Counted from the first letter of the stretch, positions 8,781 through 17,594 are shown. The stretch is DNA of 64,000 nt from Promethearchaeota archaeon (GCA_016839555.1 JAEOUA010000008.1:248001-312000), one strand, 5' to 3'. The notes: generated from the letters alone by a model not told the origin. Numbers and translations: made by a program.

Positions 8781-8853
8781 CGGACCCGGCAGGATTCGAA
8801 CCTGCGTTATCTCACTCCGAAGGCGAGCGCCCTGTCCACTGGACCACGGGTCC
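8781..8853 (-). tRNA. tRNA-Arg (anticodon TCG)
   Basis: A complete 73-nt cloverleaf without intron. Acceptor GGACCCG pairs with CGGGTCC and the discriminator is G. The D-stem is GTCC/GGGC, the anticodon stem CTCGC/GTGAG, the loop CTTCGGA gives anticodon TCG (reads CGA), the variable loop is ATAAC, and the T-arm is GCAGG-TTCGAAT-CCTGC. CCA is not encoded. T-rich sequence follows the 3' end. Confidence 0.95.
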
Positions 8854-8987
8854 ATATTTTTATCCGCTTTTCTCAAATAAAAAAGATATTTAACCAAATT
8901 TTTCAATTAAAAATTAAAATTCTTATAATACTATTATGCTATATTTCTAAAAAATTTATTGCCTTTATTTTAGTATGTCTTAATATT

Positions 8988-9479
8988 TTATCTATTTTTT
9001 TCATTTTTAGTAATATAGATGATATATTTAACAATAAGGTTAAGTATATTTCGAAATTTTAATGCATAGGATAAATCTCCTTTAAGCTTAATTAAACCTT
9101 TCATATAGGAATCTGAAGCTCCTTTTTTTAATCGAATAATCTCTAATAATAACCCTTTTTTAATATAGAATGTAATATTAGACTCCTTATTTATTCCTTT
9201 TTGATAAATAATGATTCCTTTGTTTAGCTTAAACCAACAATTAAAATTAATGTCAGTAATACAAATTTGATATATACCATCATAATCAATAAATTCTTTT
9301 TTTAATTGGTTAGAAGTAGCTAATATTTCAACTAAAGTATTAAGAAATTTATTAATTAATATCTTAAACTTTTCATTTGAAACAGTCGATAATTCCCGAA
9401 TTTTCGTGTTTATTTGTTTCCGTATATTCATTTTAGTCTCTGTTATTGATAAATAATTATAAGAATTATGCTCTTTCAA
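8988..9479 (-). CDS. SCP2-like protein, divergent
   Basis: A 163-residue basic protein. The N-terminal third is helical; the rest resembles a divergent SCP2 domain, with a strand pattern around FNCWFKLNKGIIIYQKG and the late motif GLIKLKGDLSYALKF, comparable to the LKLDGDMSLAMR segment of the SCP2 protein at 8097-8561. It is a single gene between tRNA-Arg and the divergent tRNA-Asp. Ligand unknown. The fold call rests on this motif alignment only. Confidence 0.6.
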   Translation of the reverse strand: MKEHNSYNYLSITETKMNIRKQINTKIRELSTVSNEKFKILINKFLNTLVEILATSNQLKKEFIDYDGIYQICITDINFNCWFKLNKGIIIYQKGINKESNITFYIKKGLLLEIIRLKKGASDSYMKGLIKLKGDLSYALKFRNILNLIVKYIIYITKNEKNR

Positions 9480-9695
9480 AAAGTTTGATTATTGAATATT
9501 AAAAAGATTTCTTTTATGGTTTTTAATTCGATACATATCTTTAATAGAATGAAGAAAATAAAATTTTTATATTTTTAAGTATTTAAGGATTTAAAGTATA
9601 GATTAGCTTCTATTGAAATTGAGCTAATCAAAGATAAATCAATTTGGAATACAATATACTCCTTTTTACATAGCCCACATAGTGTAGCCCGGCCT

Positions 9696-9726
9696 ATGAG
9701 GAAAAACGCATTTTTCCTTAGCCGAG
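9696..9726 (+). other. tRNA-Asp intron 1 (D-arm, before position 21)
   Basis: A 31-nt insertion. The central 4-bp helix is exon CGGC with intron GCCG. The 3-nt bulges are CTA and AGA, with the cuts after their second bases. The intron hairpin is TGAGGAAAAA/TTTTTCCTTA, 10 bp closed by CGCA. Precise removal leaves A21-G22-C23-A24-T25, which restores the D-stem. The strict bulge-helix-bulge geometry fixes the boundaries well. Confidence 0.85.
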
Positions 9727-9754
9727 AGCATTCGGGACTGTCACTCCTGCGACA

Positions 9755-9782
9755 ATGTGTGACAATATGTCATTCATCGTAA
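9755..9782 (+). other. tRNA-Asp intron 2 (variable loop)
   Basis: An insertion of 28 nt, or 29 nt if the cut is one base later. The central helix is exon GCGA with intron TCGT, bulges CAA and AAA, and the intron hairpin TGTGTGACA/TGTCATTCA has one T-T mismatch. Excision leaves a variable loop of 6 nt with the first boundary or 5 nt with the second; the second gives the usual tRNA length. Confidence 0.75.
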
Positions 9783-9841
9783 AGCGGGTTCAAATCCCGC
9801 TGTGGGCGCTTGTAATCTTTTTATTTTTAGCATAAATAATA

Positions 9842-11059
9842 CTAAACTTGTATTTTTTTATTAATGATCCCTAATAGCGTGAAACTAATTCCTGCCAAGA
9901 GAAGAGATAAAATATAAAAAGGTAAATTTAAATTTATATTCGCTATAAATCCTGAAGAAATGGGAGCAATCAAAAAGCTCACTCCAATAACACTTTCTAA
10001 GATTCCAGAATATATGGAGGTCTGATTTTTCATATTTAAAATAAGAACTAAACGTAATGAGAAGCCATAGATAATTCCCGTACATGACCCCAAAATAAGA
10101 AAAAGAAATATGAAAATATAATAATTTTCATTTATGCCTAAAATCCATATTAATAAAGCTAATATGAGACTCATAATCATAGGAGGATATTTAACATATC
10201 TGGTTGAGACTATGCCAGCGAGATACATTGTGATGCTCTGTGCCAGCGCAAAGAAAAATAAAGCTATATATATGGTATATGTTCCAAAGCCTAACATATC
10301 AGACTTGATTGGAAAAATGAAATTTATTGTGGCTCTTGTTAAGGAAAAAGAAATAATCAAAAGAACTGGATACATTTTTGGAAATTTTATTTGCTTAATT
10401 TCTTGCTCTTTTAATTTGTACTCATTTTTTTGAAATTCTTCACGTTGCCCTTGATCTAATGTACTCTTTTCTAAGGAATCTATTGAAATTTTTTTGGGTT
10501 CTTGAAAGTAAATAAGAGCAATTAATAATGTTATAAAAATAATGATTGGAGCAATCATAAATATCGGTATAAGACTATTATAAATATATGTTAAAGATGC
10601 CCCTAGCCAAAAGCCAGCAATCACCCCTAAATTCCAGGAAATATTATACCGTGCAGCCAATTTTTTATGATTATGATAGATGTTATCAGATATTGAAGAT
10701 TGAAGGTTAGTCCAGTATAAGCCCATTATAAATCCTTCTGAAAATCGGGATATTAAAAAAGGAATTGGATTCAGCGTAAAATAAAAGATAATTTGAGCTA
10801 ATAACGTACCAAATAACGCAATTATTAAGCTTGTTTTTCGAGGTAATTTTTGAGAGAGTTTACTTAACAAAATAGGTGAAATTGTATATGTGAAGGTTGT
10901 GCCTGCGGATAAAAGCCCTATAAATTCAGTTGAAACTCCTTCTCTATAAAAAAATAGGGGAATAGCGAGAATAAGCATATTATTATTGACTGGGTAAAGA
11001 AAAGATAAAAGAACTACGGGGAAAAAAGACCATTTTCCCAGATTTTCAGAAAATTCCAT
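9842..11059 (-). CDS. MFS-type transporter
   Basis: A 405-residue integral membrane protein with about twelve hydrophobic spans in two groups of six, split by a charged loop near residues 190-225. Residue runs such as SRFSEGFIMGLYW and a conserved loop after TM2 (LSQKLPRKTSL) fit the major facilitator superfamily. The substrate cannot be told from sequence. It is a single gene, convergent with tRNA-Asp, 33 bp past the tRNA end. Confidence 0.8.
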   Translation of the reverse strand: MEFSENLGKWSFFPVVLLSFLYPVNNNMLILAIPLFFYREGVSTEFIGLLSAGTTFTYTISPILLSKLSQKLPRKTSLIIALFGTLLAQIIFYFTLNPIPFLISRFSEGFIMGLYWTNLQSSISDNIYHNHKKLAARYNISWNLGVIAGFWLGASLTYIYNSLIPIFMIAPIIIFITLLIALIYFQEPKKISIDSLEKSTLDQGQREEFQKNEYKLKEQEIKQIKFPKMYPVLLIISFSLTRATINFIFPIKSDMLGFGTYTIYIALFFFALAQSITMYLAGIVSTRYVKYPPMIMSLILALLIWILGINENYYIFIFLFLILGSCTGIIYGFSLRLVLILNMKNQTSIYSGILESVIGVSFLIAPISSGFIANINLNLPFYILSLLLAGISFTLLGIINKKIQV

Positions 11060-11356
11060 ACTATTTTTTATTTTTTACTAAATTATTTCAGTTGTTTTAC
11101 TACAAAATATTCTATTTAACTAAAAGATTTTTAATCATCCCTAATTTTCTTTCTCACTGGAATTTATTAATAATTAGAAATTGTCTCCGATATTTTGTCC
11201 TCAAAGAAATCGTGGGTTTTATTCGAAATAAAAAATGAAAGAAATTATCAAAAAGATAGGAAAAACTTATATTTTTTTTCTAAAAGTATTAAATATTGGA
11301 TTACATTAATAGGGATGTATTAAATAAGATTTAATGAAATTAAAAGTAAATTAAAT

Positions 11357-12340
11357 ATGCAGCTAAAAATTTTATTGGGTGTTTTTCCCCTATTCATAAT
11401 ATTAAGCGCTTTTTTGATATTTATATCTGTTATTAAATTAGAAAATATTGTTCTGGGAATATTATTCATTATTTTCTCTTCTATTATTGCATTTGCCCTT
11501 TTCAAATGTGGTATTCATTCACCTCAAAGTCATTTTAAAAATATTACAAAAAGTACGGTAAATTCGCAGAAACTTGACATCACCTTCGAGGATGGAGTAA
11601 AAACTTCTGGAATTGTTTATCGGTCACGCTCTGAAACTTCAGAAACTCCGAATGGACCGCTCTATCCAGAACCACGACCAACAATAATTTTTTTCCATGG
11701 ATTTTGGGCAAGTAAAGAGGCTAATGAGATGCTCCTCATTCCATTGGCTCATATCGGATATATAACTTTTGCATTTGATCAAAGAGGTCATGGAGAAGCA
11801 GGTAGTAAAAAATCAGAATGGTATAAGTTATATAATGATGCGGTCACTATTCTTGATTATGTATGTTCGATAAAAGACGTGAAAAAAGGAGCTATATGTT
11901 GTATTGGAAAATCTATGGGAGGCACTTCGGTATTAACAAAATGTTATGAAGACGGACGAGTTGGAATGGTGATTGCTATTAGCACTTTACATAATATTGA
12001 TATCCTTTTAGAAGCTAACTTTCCCTTTCTCTCTTCAGGATGGTTTGTAAAGCGCATAATTTCGAGGTTTAAAAATAAAGAAGCCTTTAAAATTGCTGCT
12101 CATTATTTCCTTAAAAATGATTTAGAATATAATAAAAATCGAGTCTATCTCATTCATGGAGAAAACGATAAAATCTTTCCCCCTTCATTAACGTTTGAAT
12201 TGAATAAGAAACAAGCGCAAATTCCTGATGATCATGCCCTTTTATTAGATAATTGTGGACATAGTTTCGAAGATCAAGAATTATTAGTACTTGGAATCAT
12301 ACTTAAATGGATATTGGAAAATAAAAATATGAGTTTCTGA
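11357..12340 (+). CDS. membrane-anchored alpha/beta hydrolase
   Basis: 327 residues. Two N-terminal hydrophobic segments (about residues 3-25 and 30-50) anchor the protein. The catalytic part is an alpha/beta hydrolase: oxyanion region FFHGFWASKE, the DQRGHGEA strand, nucleophile elbow GKSMGG (Ser in GxSxG form), acid in HGENDKIFP and His in NCGHSFED. It resembles the dienelactone hydrolase/BAAT-like group. Substrate unknown. A second hydrolase without an anchor lies at 25810-26607. Confidence 0.8.
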   Translation: MQLKILLGVFPLFIILSAFLIFISVIKLENIVLGILFIIFSSIIAFALFKCGIHSPQSHFKNITKSTVNSQKLDITFEDGVKTSGIVYRSRSETSETPNGPLYPEPRPTIIFFHGFWASKEANEMLLIPLAHIGYITFAFDQRGHGEAGSKKSEWYKLYNDAVTILDYVCSIKDVKKGAICCIGKSMGGTSVLTKCYEDGRVGMVIAISTLHNIDILLEANFPFLSSGWFVKRIISRFKNKEAFKIAAHYFLKNDLEYNKNRVYLIHGENDKIFPPSLTFELNKKQAQIPDDHALLLDNCGHSFEDQELLVLGIILKWILENKNMSF

Positions 12341-12509
12341 AAAATAATGTGCTCCCCATTTATGCGTTGATTGTTTTATTTTTATAATACACAAACATTT
12401 GTAAATTCAAATTAAGATGTTGGTTTCCTTTAATCTTAGAAAAAATCAATAATCAGATATTTTTATTTTTTCTCAGAAGACTATTAAGATCAAGATAATT
12501 ATAACTAGA

Positions 12510-12680
12510 TTAATCTAAAGATGATTTAGTTTTTTTTAAATAGTTAATAGCTCGATAAAGGTGCAATTCAAAAAGCATTTCATCTTCAGGAAATTCATCT
12601 CTTAACTCATTTATTAATTCTTCTTTTTCTTTTTTTGATAAATTAACTTGATTTAATAATTCTTCAATATCATATAACAT
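12510..12680 (-). CDS. small acidic protein next to a PIN toxin, candidate antitoxin
   Basis: A 56-residue ORF starting with ATG 10 bp after the stop of the PIN-domain gene, on the same strand. It is rich in Glu, Leu and Lys and predicted helical (EELLNQVNLSKKEKEELI, ELHLYRAINYLKK). I do not recognise a known antitoxin fold. Position, size and charge suggest it neutralises the PIN protein, but toxin-first order is less common for vapBC-type pairs. It could instead be an unrelated short gene. Confidence 0.5.
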   Translation of the reverse strand: MLYDIEELLNQVNLSKKEKEELINELRDEFPEDEMLFELHLYRAINYLKKTKSSLD

Positions 12681-12690
12681 TTAAACACCT

Positions 12691-13143
12691 CTATAATTCA
12701 GGAGGAGCAAGAATTTCTATTGCTCGATATCCTTTTTTTAAATTAATTAAATTAACGCCCAATCGAGTCTTTCGTTTTACTAAATGTCTAAAATTCCAAC
12801 TTACTAATATATCAAGAGAATAAACAGTTGTTAGAGCTAGAAATAATGCATCATTTTCATATTTGACTGGAATTAGACCTTCTTTAATATATACTTTGCT
12901 TAATTTCTTTACTTCTTCTATTATATCAATCTCCAACCCATTTTCTAGAAGTAATAATATTTCCTCTCTTAAATCTTTATCAGATATGGCTCCAATTTCT
13001 TCTTGAATAATCTCTGCATAATAGAATTCATAATCTCCAATAGTTTTCCAGAATTCTTGTGTTTGTTTTTGACGATGTGGATCTCGCTGATCAAATAAAG
13101 CACTATAAACAGATGTATCGAGAAAGATTTTTAATTTTTTCAT
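12691..13143 (-). CDS. PIN-domain ribonuclease, VapC-like toxin
   Basis: A 150-residue PIN protein. The first acidic residue is in FLDTSVYSALFD, a middle Glu in AEIIQEEI, and later acidic residues in YENDALFLALTT, followed by the VSWNFRHL segment typical of the COG2402-like PIN group. These residues would bind Mg2+/Mn2+ and cut RNA, often tRNA. It is followed by a 56-residue acidic ORF, which may be the antitoxin. Family sure; toxin role inferred. Confidence 0.78.
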   Translation of the reverse strand: MKKLKIFLDTSVYSALFDQRDPHRQKQTQEFWKTIGDYEFYYAEIIQEEIGAISDKDLREEILLLLENGLEIDIIEEVKKLSKVYIKEGLIPVKYENDALFLALTTVYSLDILVSWNFRHLVKRKTRLGVNLINLKKGYRAIEILAPPEL

Positions 13144-13404
13144 TCAATTTTATTATTCATTTAAGAAATTTAAATGTTTCATAAGTTGAGCAATATCTTG
13201 AAAAATAATTATTTTCTTCTCTAATTTTAAAAAAAGTCAAAAAGATACATTTTCCTATTAAAAAGAATCTAAATTAAAATCCGAATTATTTTTAAAAATG
13301 TTTGAAAGTTTTTATATTAGGCTTGATTATTATAAATTACAATTAAATTAAATTCAACTTAAATTAATTGTAAAATATAAAAAAAAAGTAAAAGGTTGAT
13401 ATTA

Positions 13405-13839
13405 ATGGTCTCAAAAGAACTTGTTAAAGAATTACAAGAGAAATTTGATGCTGGAGCAGCTGCAGCTGAGCCAGATATAGCATTAAAATGCTTCGATTTA
13501 TTCAATCAAATATCTCAAGAAATGGAGGACTTAAAAGAAGAGCTTGAAGATATGGATATCGCTGTTCAAATGATTTTGACAGATGTTGATAAAAAGTACT
13601 GGATTAAAGCCAGTGAAGGTAAAATGGAATTTGGTGCAGGAGATGTAGATAATCCATCTTTCACATTTTCAGCTACAAAAGAAGTCGGTCTTGGGATGTT
13701 ATTTGGTGAAGTAGATGCTACTAGCGCCTATATGGCAGGGGATATCACAGTAGAAGGAAATCTTCAAGATGCTATGGCTTTCCAAGAAATAATAGAACTC
13801 GCTATGGAAGGCTTCGAAGACATTTTAGATGAGATGTAA
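13405..13839 (+). CDS. SCP2 sterol-carrier-like domain protein
   Basis: A 144-residue very acidic protein. The ATG at 13405 is preferred because AAAGG lies 9 bases upstream; a TTG at 13396 would add three residues. Strand-rich middle KYWIKASEGKMEFGAGD, then SFTFSATKEVGLGMLFGE and the SCP2 block AYMAGDITVEGNLQDAMAF. It is 44% or so helix by eye, without a signal peptide, so cytoplasmic lipid or acyl binding is expected. It is a stand-alone gene with a strong A/T promoter region and a hairpin plus T-run behind it. Confidence 0.82.
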   Translation: MVSKELVKELQEKFDAGAAAAEPDIALKCFDLFNQISQEMEDLKEELEDMDIAVQMILTDVDKKYWIKASEGKMEFGAGDVDNPSFTFSATKEVGLGMLFGEVDATSAYMAGDITVEGNLQDAMAFQEIIELAMEGFEDILDEM

Positions 13840-13860
13840 ATAATACCACACTAAAATCAA

Positions 13861-13945
13861 GCATAGCATTAGGGTATGCGAAAAAGTTTTAAATATTATG
13901 TATATACTTTTTTTTTTTAAAATTTTTTTTTTCTCTTTTTTCAAA
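13861..13945 (+). terminator. hairpin and T-run terminator
   Basis: GCATA (13861-13865) pairs with TATGC (13875-13879). From 13907 to about 13942 there are two long T-tracts. They follow the SCP2 gene by 20 bp. Oligo-T is the usual archaeal termination signal; the hairpin may be incidental. Confidence 0.55.
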
Positions 13946-14103
13946 AAAAAATAGTTTGAATTGATTGATTTGTATTTTGTTGAAATATAGTTAGGTTCTA
14001 ATTGAATTTCGGCAAAAATTATTTTTAAAAAAATGCATAAGAAAAAAAAAATTTATATGGTTATTTTTTTTCTTAAACTATTAAACATTTTTAGAATATA
14101 GCT

Positions 14104-15402
14104 ATGAAAAATATAAAACTTCGAATAATTTTTGTGATTATTCTGATTATCTTAGGTTTGTCTTCAGTTTTAAGTGCTTCGACCCTATTTACATCAAATA
14201 TATCAATAGACACAAGATATCCATTTATAAGATCTGCAAATATTAATGTCTCGAATTATCAAATATCTCAGAGTGTTACTTATCAAATTGAAATTAATTA
14301 TACAGTCACTCAAACCTCGGGAAACGCAAAGTATTATTTTAAAATCCCTAGAATTAATGATAGAACGCCAAATTCTAGTTTAACAAGATTTTGTCCACCT
14401 TATCAAGAGAGCAAATTACTTTATAGTAACATAAGTCAGTGGGATCCAGGGGAAATTAATGAAGGGATTAATGATGAATTTAATAATACCTATGATTGGT
14501 TTAATGTATCATTAAATGGAGGGATATCTGAATCAGTGAAAATTAGTCAAGAATATATTGTTACCTTAAATGCAATTTCTTATCAAAATATAAATTATTC
14601 TGATATTGGTACATATAATAAATCTGATATAATGTTTGATTTATATTGTAATAGGTCTGAAAAATATTATAATATTAGTGATCCTGATTTAATTTCTCTT
14701 TCAGACAGCCTTTCTTTAGGTTTAACAAATCCTGTTGATAAAGCAAGACAAATTTTTAATTGGGTAAGTCGGAATATAAGATATAATGGAGCATTACCAG
14801 CACAAGAAAAAGGAGCGTCATGGGCTTATGATAATTTAGAGGGAGACTGTTCAGAATATTCCAGTTTAATGATCACTCTACTACGAATTCAAGGTATTCC
14901 GGCTCGTAAAGTGACTGGATTAGTTTTTTCAAATATTATTCCGTTTTTCCCTTTTGTAGGACAAGAACTTTTATTTACATTTGGAAATGTTAAACCAAAT
15001 TATATTTTAGGACATGCGTGGGTGGAATATTATGTTCCAAATATCGGGTGGATTGCTTGCGATCCCACATGGGGTTATTTTAATCAAATTGATTATCTTC
15101 GAATTGGGTTTAACGTAGGGCAGTGGTTTGAAAATGCAACTGGTGGATTAACTAGTGAGTTCCCATATCCACAATTATATGGATTTGGCAGTGGTACCGT
15201 TGAATTTAATTATGAACTTAAAGCAACTGTTTTAAACGCGAGTTATTGGCCATGGATTCTGCTATTTTATTTCCCACCAGCTCCCTCTGAGGATCAAGAT
15301 TTAAGTATTTATCTTTATGTTGGGACAGGAGCCGTAATTGCTATAGCATTATTATCCACTGTAATTGTCCTTGTAAATAAAGAACGAAAGGGCTTAATTT
15401 AA
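14104..15402 (+). CDS. exported transglutaminase-like protein with C-terminal membrane anchor
   Basis: 432 residues. A signal peptide or anchor covers about residues 6-26 (a long Ile/Leu/Val run ending SASTLF). An Asn-rich extracellular beta region follows. The transglutaminase-like core has Cys in GDCSEYSSLM, His in GHAWVEYYVP and Asp in ACDPTWGYF, so the Cys-His-Asp triad is complete. A C-terminal span (VGTGAVIAIALLSTVIVLV) with a basic tail leaves the catalytic domain outside the cell. Such proteins act as cysteine proteases or transamidases on surface proteins. It is a single gene with many N-glycosylation sequons. Confidence 0.82.
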   Translation: MKNIKLRIIFVIILIILGLSSVLSASTLFTSNISIDTRYPFIRSANINVSNYQISQSVTYQIEINYTVTQTSGNAKYYFKIPRINDRTPNSSLTRFCPPYQESKLLYSNISQWDPGEINEGINDEFNNTYDWFNVSLNGGISESVKISQEYIVTLNAISYQNINYSDIGTYNKSDIMFDLYCNRSEKYYNISDPDLISLSDSLSLGLTNPVDKARQIFNWVSRNIRYNGALPAQEKGASWAYDNLEGDCSEYSSLMITLLRIQGIPARKVTGLVFSNIIPFFPFVGQELLFTFGNVKPNYILGHAWVEYYVPNIGWIACDPTWGYFNQIDYLRIGFNVGQWFENATGGLTSEFPYPQLYGFGSGTVEFNYELKATVLNASYWPWILLFYFPPAPSEDQDLSIYLYVGTGAVIAIALLSTVIVLVNKERKGLI

Positions 15403-15548
15403 AGAATAAATTATCTTTTTATCTTATATTTTTTTTATAATTTTTCTTTTTTTCTCTAAATTGATTATTAATATTTAAAATATTTCAAAAAATAAAATTC
15501 AGAAAATAATAAGAAAAAAATGGAAGAACAAAAATTATTTAAAATTTA

Positions 15549-17261
15549 TTAGAATATCCACACAAGTAATAAGATAATGCCGACGATGAATAATAGAACT
15601 GCCCAAATATAGCTCAATTGTTTACGATAATTCTTAAAAATTCTTCCTGATGCCGTCTCAATTATTTTCACTTGAAAGTAGGGAATTGGTCCTCTTCTAA
15701 ACCAACCTTTAATTCTGACCCATTGTCCTACCATCCGGTCTGCACGACGGATTGCCCAGATGAGGTCAGCAATACCTAATCCGAAGCGATAATCGATATA
15801 AAGCAGTCCTGTTTCATCTTTAAAGTATAAATCATCACTAAGATAATACCCTGGAGCTCCCTTTCCTATAATTTGTCCCTCAATAACAGCTGGAATACAT
15901 CTGACTGGAGAAACTTTCACGTTGGTTATAAGATTTAATACTGTTCTAGGTTCAAAGCCACTTCTGTAAGCAAATTGAATCTTAATGATATAGCCAAAAG
16001 CCATTAGATAGAAAGCAATAGCCCAAAGAAATAAGAGTTGGCTAGATGTAATATCCGAGATAAGCGGTAGGGAATAGAAGTCAAGATAACTGAATAGCCA
16101 TATTATAGTGAATACTCCAAAGCCCAGAAATATAAATAACGGTAAATATTTAAACAAAACATCTGTAAGAAATTCTCCTATCATTGATTTTCCTGCTTGT
16201 TCTTCCTTAATTTTACGTGCATTAGAGAAATCAATTTCTGGCTCAATATTATATTGCTCACATTGCTCATTTAAGCGTTGGATTCTTCTGGCTGGTAATG
16301 GATGAGAACTTCTAAGTTGATAAAATCGAGCCCAAGGATTATATAAATCCCAGGCAGCAGCGCCCTCAATAGTCTCTCTTGAATAGATCCCTTTAGCGGT
16401 CATGCTTTGCATTGCTAATGATCTTGCCATATTAGGATCGAATATTCCTAAACCCTTCACACCACGTACTTTTGATTTATTTCTTTCTTTGATGGTAACA
16501 CCTTGGTCCGATAATAAACCATATGCAATTTTAACAAGTCCCGTTGAGAGTGCATTCGGATTCTCCAGAACTTCAGCCGAATGTTCATCCGCGTAATATT
16601 CTCGAACTCTGCTTACGAAGAGAGAAATTAAAAAACCCACATAATAGAATATGAAGGATAAAATCGCAATAGCAATCATAGCTAATCTCCAATATGCTTG
16701 TTCTTCGCCTCTTCTACCTCCTGAGAATATGCTCGCATAATATGCCCATCGTGCAATTGTTAAAAATACCATTGGAATTGCGAAGACCAAGGTCATTAGA
16801 ATGAAATCTTGATGCACTACATGTCCCAATTCATGTGCTAACACTGCTTGTTGTTCTTTTTCATTCAAAAATTCGAGAATGCCATCGGTTAGAATGACCC
16901 TTGCGCTATTTTTCGTGTGACCGAAAGTAAAGGCATTAGGATTGCCATCATGGATTATTCCAAGCCGAGGCATATCGATATTATTAATACCGACGACTTT
17001 ATCAAGGACTTCTGTCAAATGAGGATACCTCATCTTATATTGTTCATAAGGAATCCAATCAATTCTGTATACCATTTGAAGAATATACGGAGATATGGCG
17101 TATTGTATCAATATCATTCCAAGAGAGAAGCCCACCATAATAACCAGAGAGATCCAATTGAAAGGCAAAAACCAAATTGTGATAGCGAACACTATAGCAT
17201 ATATAAGTCCAAAGAGAAATGTCAGTGCTAATATGGACACCATACTTAGTTTTAAATTCAT
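15549..17261 (-). CDS. M48-family membrane metalloprotease, HtpX-like, with extra C-terminal domain
   Basis: 570 residues. Two N-terminal membrane spans, then the zinc motif LAHELGHVVHQD and the downstream EYYADEHSAEV third-ligand region; further spans lie between and after. This is the HtpX/Ste24 architecture for membrane-protein quality control, with the active site in the cytosol. Beyond about residue 390 there are two more spans and a 100-residue domain (PAVIEGQIIGKGAPGYYLS, WVRIKGWFRRGPIPYFQV) like an OB/GIDE-type module, ending with one more span. HtpX is usually about 290 residues, so this is twice the normal size. Single gene. Confidence 0.85.
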   Translation of the reverse strand: MNLKLSMVSILALTFLFGLIYAIVFAITIWFLPFNWISLVIMVGFSLGMILIQYAISPYILQMVYRIDWIPYEQYKMRYPHLTEVLDKVVGINNIDMPRLGIIHDGNPNAFTFGHTKNSARVILTDGILEFLNEKEQQAVLAHELGHVVHQDFILMTLVFAIPMVFLTIARWAYYASIFSGGRRGEEQAYWRLAMIAIAILSFIFYYVGFLISLFVSRVREYYADEHSAEVLENPNALSTGLVKIAYGLLSDQGVTIKERNKSKVRGVKGLGIFDPNMARSLAMQSMTAKGIYSRETIEGAAAWDLYNPWARFYQLRSSHPLPARRIQRLNEQCEQYNIEPEIDFSNARKIKEEQAGKSMIGEFLTDVLFKYLPLFIFLGFGVFTIIWLFSYLDFYSLPLISDITSSQLLFLWAIAFYLMAFGYIIKIQFAYRSGFEPRTVLNLITNVKVSPVRCIPAVIEGQIIGKGAPGYYLSDDLYFKDETGLLYIDYRFGLGIADLIWAIRRADRMVGQWVRIKGWFRRGPIPYFQVKIIETASGRIFKNYRKQLSYIWAVLLFIVGIILLLVWIF

Positions 17262-17522
17262 TTATATCACTTTTTTTAAAATTTTATAGTTTTATTAATT
17301 AATTGATTTCATTACCTTAAATATTAATATATAATAATAAATTTTATTCTTTTTATTAAAAATAAATAAACATAAAAGCTTTTTCTATCGATATCCTCAT
17401 AATTTTAGATATATAGATATATAGAGCTTTTAATAACTAATTAAAAGAGGATTTTTAAAAGGATTATTGTCCATTTTAGGATTTAATAGAATATGCTTAT
17501 AAGAAATAAATAAAAAGATATT
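17262..17522. other. intergenic, no gene seen
   Basis: About 260 bp, very AT-rich, between the divergent M48 protease start and the candidate SECIS of the selenoprotein. There is a short tandem ATATAGAT-like run near 17408-17425. No ORF or RNA gene is supported. Confidence 0.5.
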
Positions 17523-17592
17523 GATTTGGGAAGTGTGGCTAACTTTTAAGGAAAAAATATTATCTAATTTTTTATTTTATCCCTTCCAAATC
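17523..17592 (-). promoter_or_regulatory. candidate SECIS element in the 3' UTR of the selenoprotein
   Basis: Two bases after the stop codon, minus-strand GATTTGGAAG (17592-17583) can pair with CTTCCCAAATC (17533-17523), giving 10 bp with one bulged C. It closes about 49 nt, within which GGA...TCC and A-run/T-run pairing can form a second stem. Archaeal SECIS elements normally lie in the 3' UTR, so position fits. I cannot assign the kink-turn or GAA-A core with certainty. Confidence 0.5.
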
Positions 17593-17594
17593 AT

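Larger units (their letters stand above)
9673..9808 (+). tRNA. tRNA-Asp (anticodon GTC) with two non-canonical introns
   Basis: Acceptor GCCCACA pairs with TGTGGGC (9801-9807), discriminator G at 9808. The D-arm begins GTGTAGCCCGGCCT. The anticodon stem CGGGA/TCCTG encloses loop CTGTCAC (anticodon GTC), and the T-arm is GCGGG-TTCAAAT-CCCGC. The D-arm and the variable region are interrupted by about 31 and 28-29 extra bases, each able to form a bulge-helix-bulge. Removing them gives a normal archaeal tRNA-Asp with the usual D-loop CCCGGCC. CCA is not encoded. Maturation would need a broad-specificity archaeal splicing endonuclease. Confidence 0.9.

Noticed and set aside
8685..8906. 73-codon ORF on the minus strand
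   Set aside because: It lies across the intact tRNA-Arg, and its sequence is a translation of the tRNA plus AT-rich flanks.
9673..9808. A single large intron at the usual anticodon-loop site in tRNA-Asp
   Set aside because: The anticodon loop CTGTCAC and its stem are continuous; the extra bases are in the D-arm and variable loop and each has its own bulge-helix-bulge.
10134..10433. 99-codon ORF opposite the MFS transporter
   Set aside because: It lies inside a well-supported membrane protein gene; hydrophobic composition is the reverse complement effect.
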